Source: a bacterium (GTDB taxonomy: Bacteria > Patescibacteriota > UBA1384 > JAMDBS01 > DAOVQR01). From it: a DNA stretch of 13,115 bases. Each line of letters starts with the position of its first letter. The stretch's first letter is position 1. Location of the stretch: the NCBI GenBank assembly GCA_030628575.1, contig DAOVQR010000006.1:1-13115 (forward strand), written 5' to 3'. The notes beneath the pieces are model-generated. The model was given only the letters and a program-made list of their open reading frames with translations, was not told where the DNA came from and ran no database searches. Below, piece by piece: positions 12,439-13,115 of this stretch. The position numbers and the translations under genes were made by a program.

Positions 12439-13115
12439 TGTTACTGCAGAATTTATCAATTTCTTTTGCAACTTTTTTCGGTTGGCTAATTATTAGTATA
12501 TGATTTGCTTGTGGAATTTCAACTAATTTAGAATTGTTAATGAGTTTATGTAATCTCCGAGCGTATTTTGTATAAAACACTCTATCTTTTTGCCCATAAA
12601 TAATTAATACAGGTATATTAATATTTGGTAAGATTTTTTCTCCATTATATTTACTAAATTGATAAAAAGTTGCTGAGTATGATTTTGGCGAAGTATTTGC
12701 AATATCTGAAAATATTCTTTTAATATCAAAATCACTAGTATTAATAAAATTATCAAAGTGTTTCCTATCGCAATAATTTTTATCACTCAAAAAATTTAAT
12801 AGAAAATTGTTAATAATATACATTATTGGGTGTAATAATTTTAATCTTTTTGGTGATCGGTCTGTTGTGCCAATAAATATTGTTCCAGCTGCATCTTTGA
12901 ATTTGTCCTGATATATCGCCGATACAACTCCACCGAAACAATGCCCAACAAGTATAAATTTATTAATTTCTTCTTTTTTAATTATTTTATGTATATCATC
13001 AGCGAATAACTCTAATTTATAATCATCTAATTTTTTTGGTCTTTCGGAATTTCCATGACCTCTTAAATCTATGCCAATAGTGGAATAATTTTTATTATGT
13101 AATTGATCTCTAATT
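12425..13115 (-). CDS. alpha/beta hydrolase, N-terminus outside the window
   Basis: The frame is open from the window edge (first full codon 13114-13112) to TAA at 12427-12425, giving 229 visible residues; an internal ATG at 12823 is not the start. Visible landmarks of the fold are IGIDLRGHGNSERP (residues 13-26 as visible, the strand and loop before the nucleophile), the nucleophile elbow LVGHCFGGV (55-63), the acid strand PVLIIYGQKDRVF (D177), and the His loop IPQANHILI (H205). The elbow carries Cys59 where most relatives have Ser, as in dienelactone-hydrolase-type enzymes. Between elbow and acid lies a cap-like insertion of about 100 residues. The substrate cannot be told. The gene end overlaps the tRNA promoter. 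Confidence 0.88.
   Translation of the reverse strand, partial: IRDQLHNKNYSTIGIDLRGHGNSERPKKLDDYKLELFADDIHKIIKKEEINKFILVGHCFGGVVSAIYQDKFKDAAGTIFIGTTDRSPKRLKLLHPIMYIINNFLLNFLSDKNYCDRKHFDNFINTSDFDIKRIFSDIANTSPKSYSATFYQFSKYNGEKILPNINIPVLIIYGQKDRVFYTKYARRLHKLINNSKLVEIPQANHILIISQPKKVAKEIDKFCSNIVNN

Overview
The window is AT-rich bacterial DNA using the standard bacterial code: TGA, TAA and TAG all act as stops (for example at 522-524, 2188-2190, 4965-4967 and 3911-3913). Small genes, many short membrane proteins of unknown function, extended -10 promoters (TGnTATAAT), a YibE/F protein, a short VIT/CCC1-like protein and many small palindromic intergenic repeats suggest a Patescibacteria (Candidate Phyla Radiation) genome. 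This is inference; no rRNA or other marker gene is present. Normal TGA stops argue against the UGA=Gly lineages (Gracilibacteria, Absconditabacteria).

Layout. 1-673: the C-terminal half of a Na+/Ca2+ exchanger-type (CaCA) antiporter, then a doubtful 42-residue ORF. 714-3403: a self-contained minus-strand cassette with its own promoter, two genes with strong ribosome binding sites but TTG/GTG starts, and an intrinsic terminator. The first gene is an endonuclease IV/xylose-isomerase-like TIM barrel; the second has the three core motifs of an archaeo-eukaryotic primase (AEP). This pair is the best candidate for an undescribed system. 3431-5983: plus-strand genes, first a 4-TM protein followed by an in-frame acidic tail beyond two stop codons, then an interspersed palindromic repeat, then a tightly spaced set: VIT/CCC1-like protein, Cys/His-rich mini-protein, a second 4-TM protein related to the first, and a RimJ/RimL-type acetyltransferase. 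6045-7566: two plus-strand single-gene units (membrane-anchored exported protein; membrane-anchored DUF218-like protein), each with its own promoter and terminator.

7595-10482: two minus-strand units, a YibE/F membrane protein and a membrane-anchored fibronectin-III protein with a long structured leader. 10453-12092: a segment bounded by two exact copies of a 30-bp sequence that coincides with a core promoter (-35 to -10). It holds a membrane-anchored C45 (penicillin-acylase-like Ntn) hydrolase, an in-frame remnant of a CYTH/CyaB domain just after its stop codon, and a dense cluster of inverted repeats. 12118-12372: an intact tRNA-Glu(TTC) next to a broken partial copy interrupted by two palindromic insertions. 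12425-13115: a partial alpha/beta hydrolase with Cys in place of the nucleophilic Ser.

How the genes work together: the AEP/TIM-barrel pair is plausibly one DNA-processing unit, and the 4209-5983 genes are plausibly one transcript. The remaining genes look like independent cell-envelope functions.
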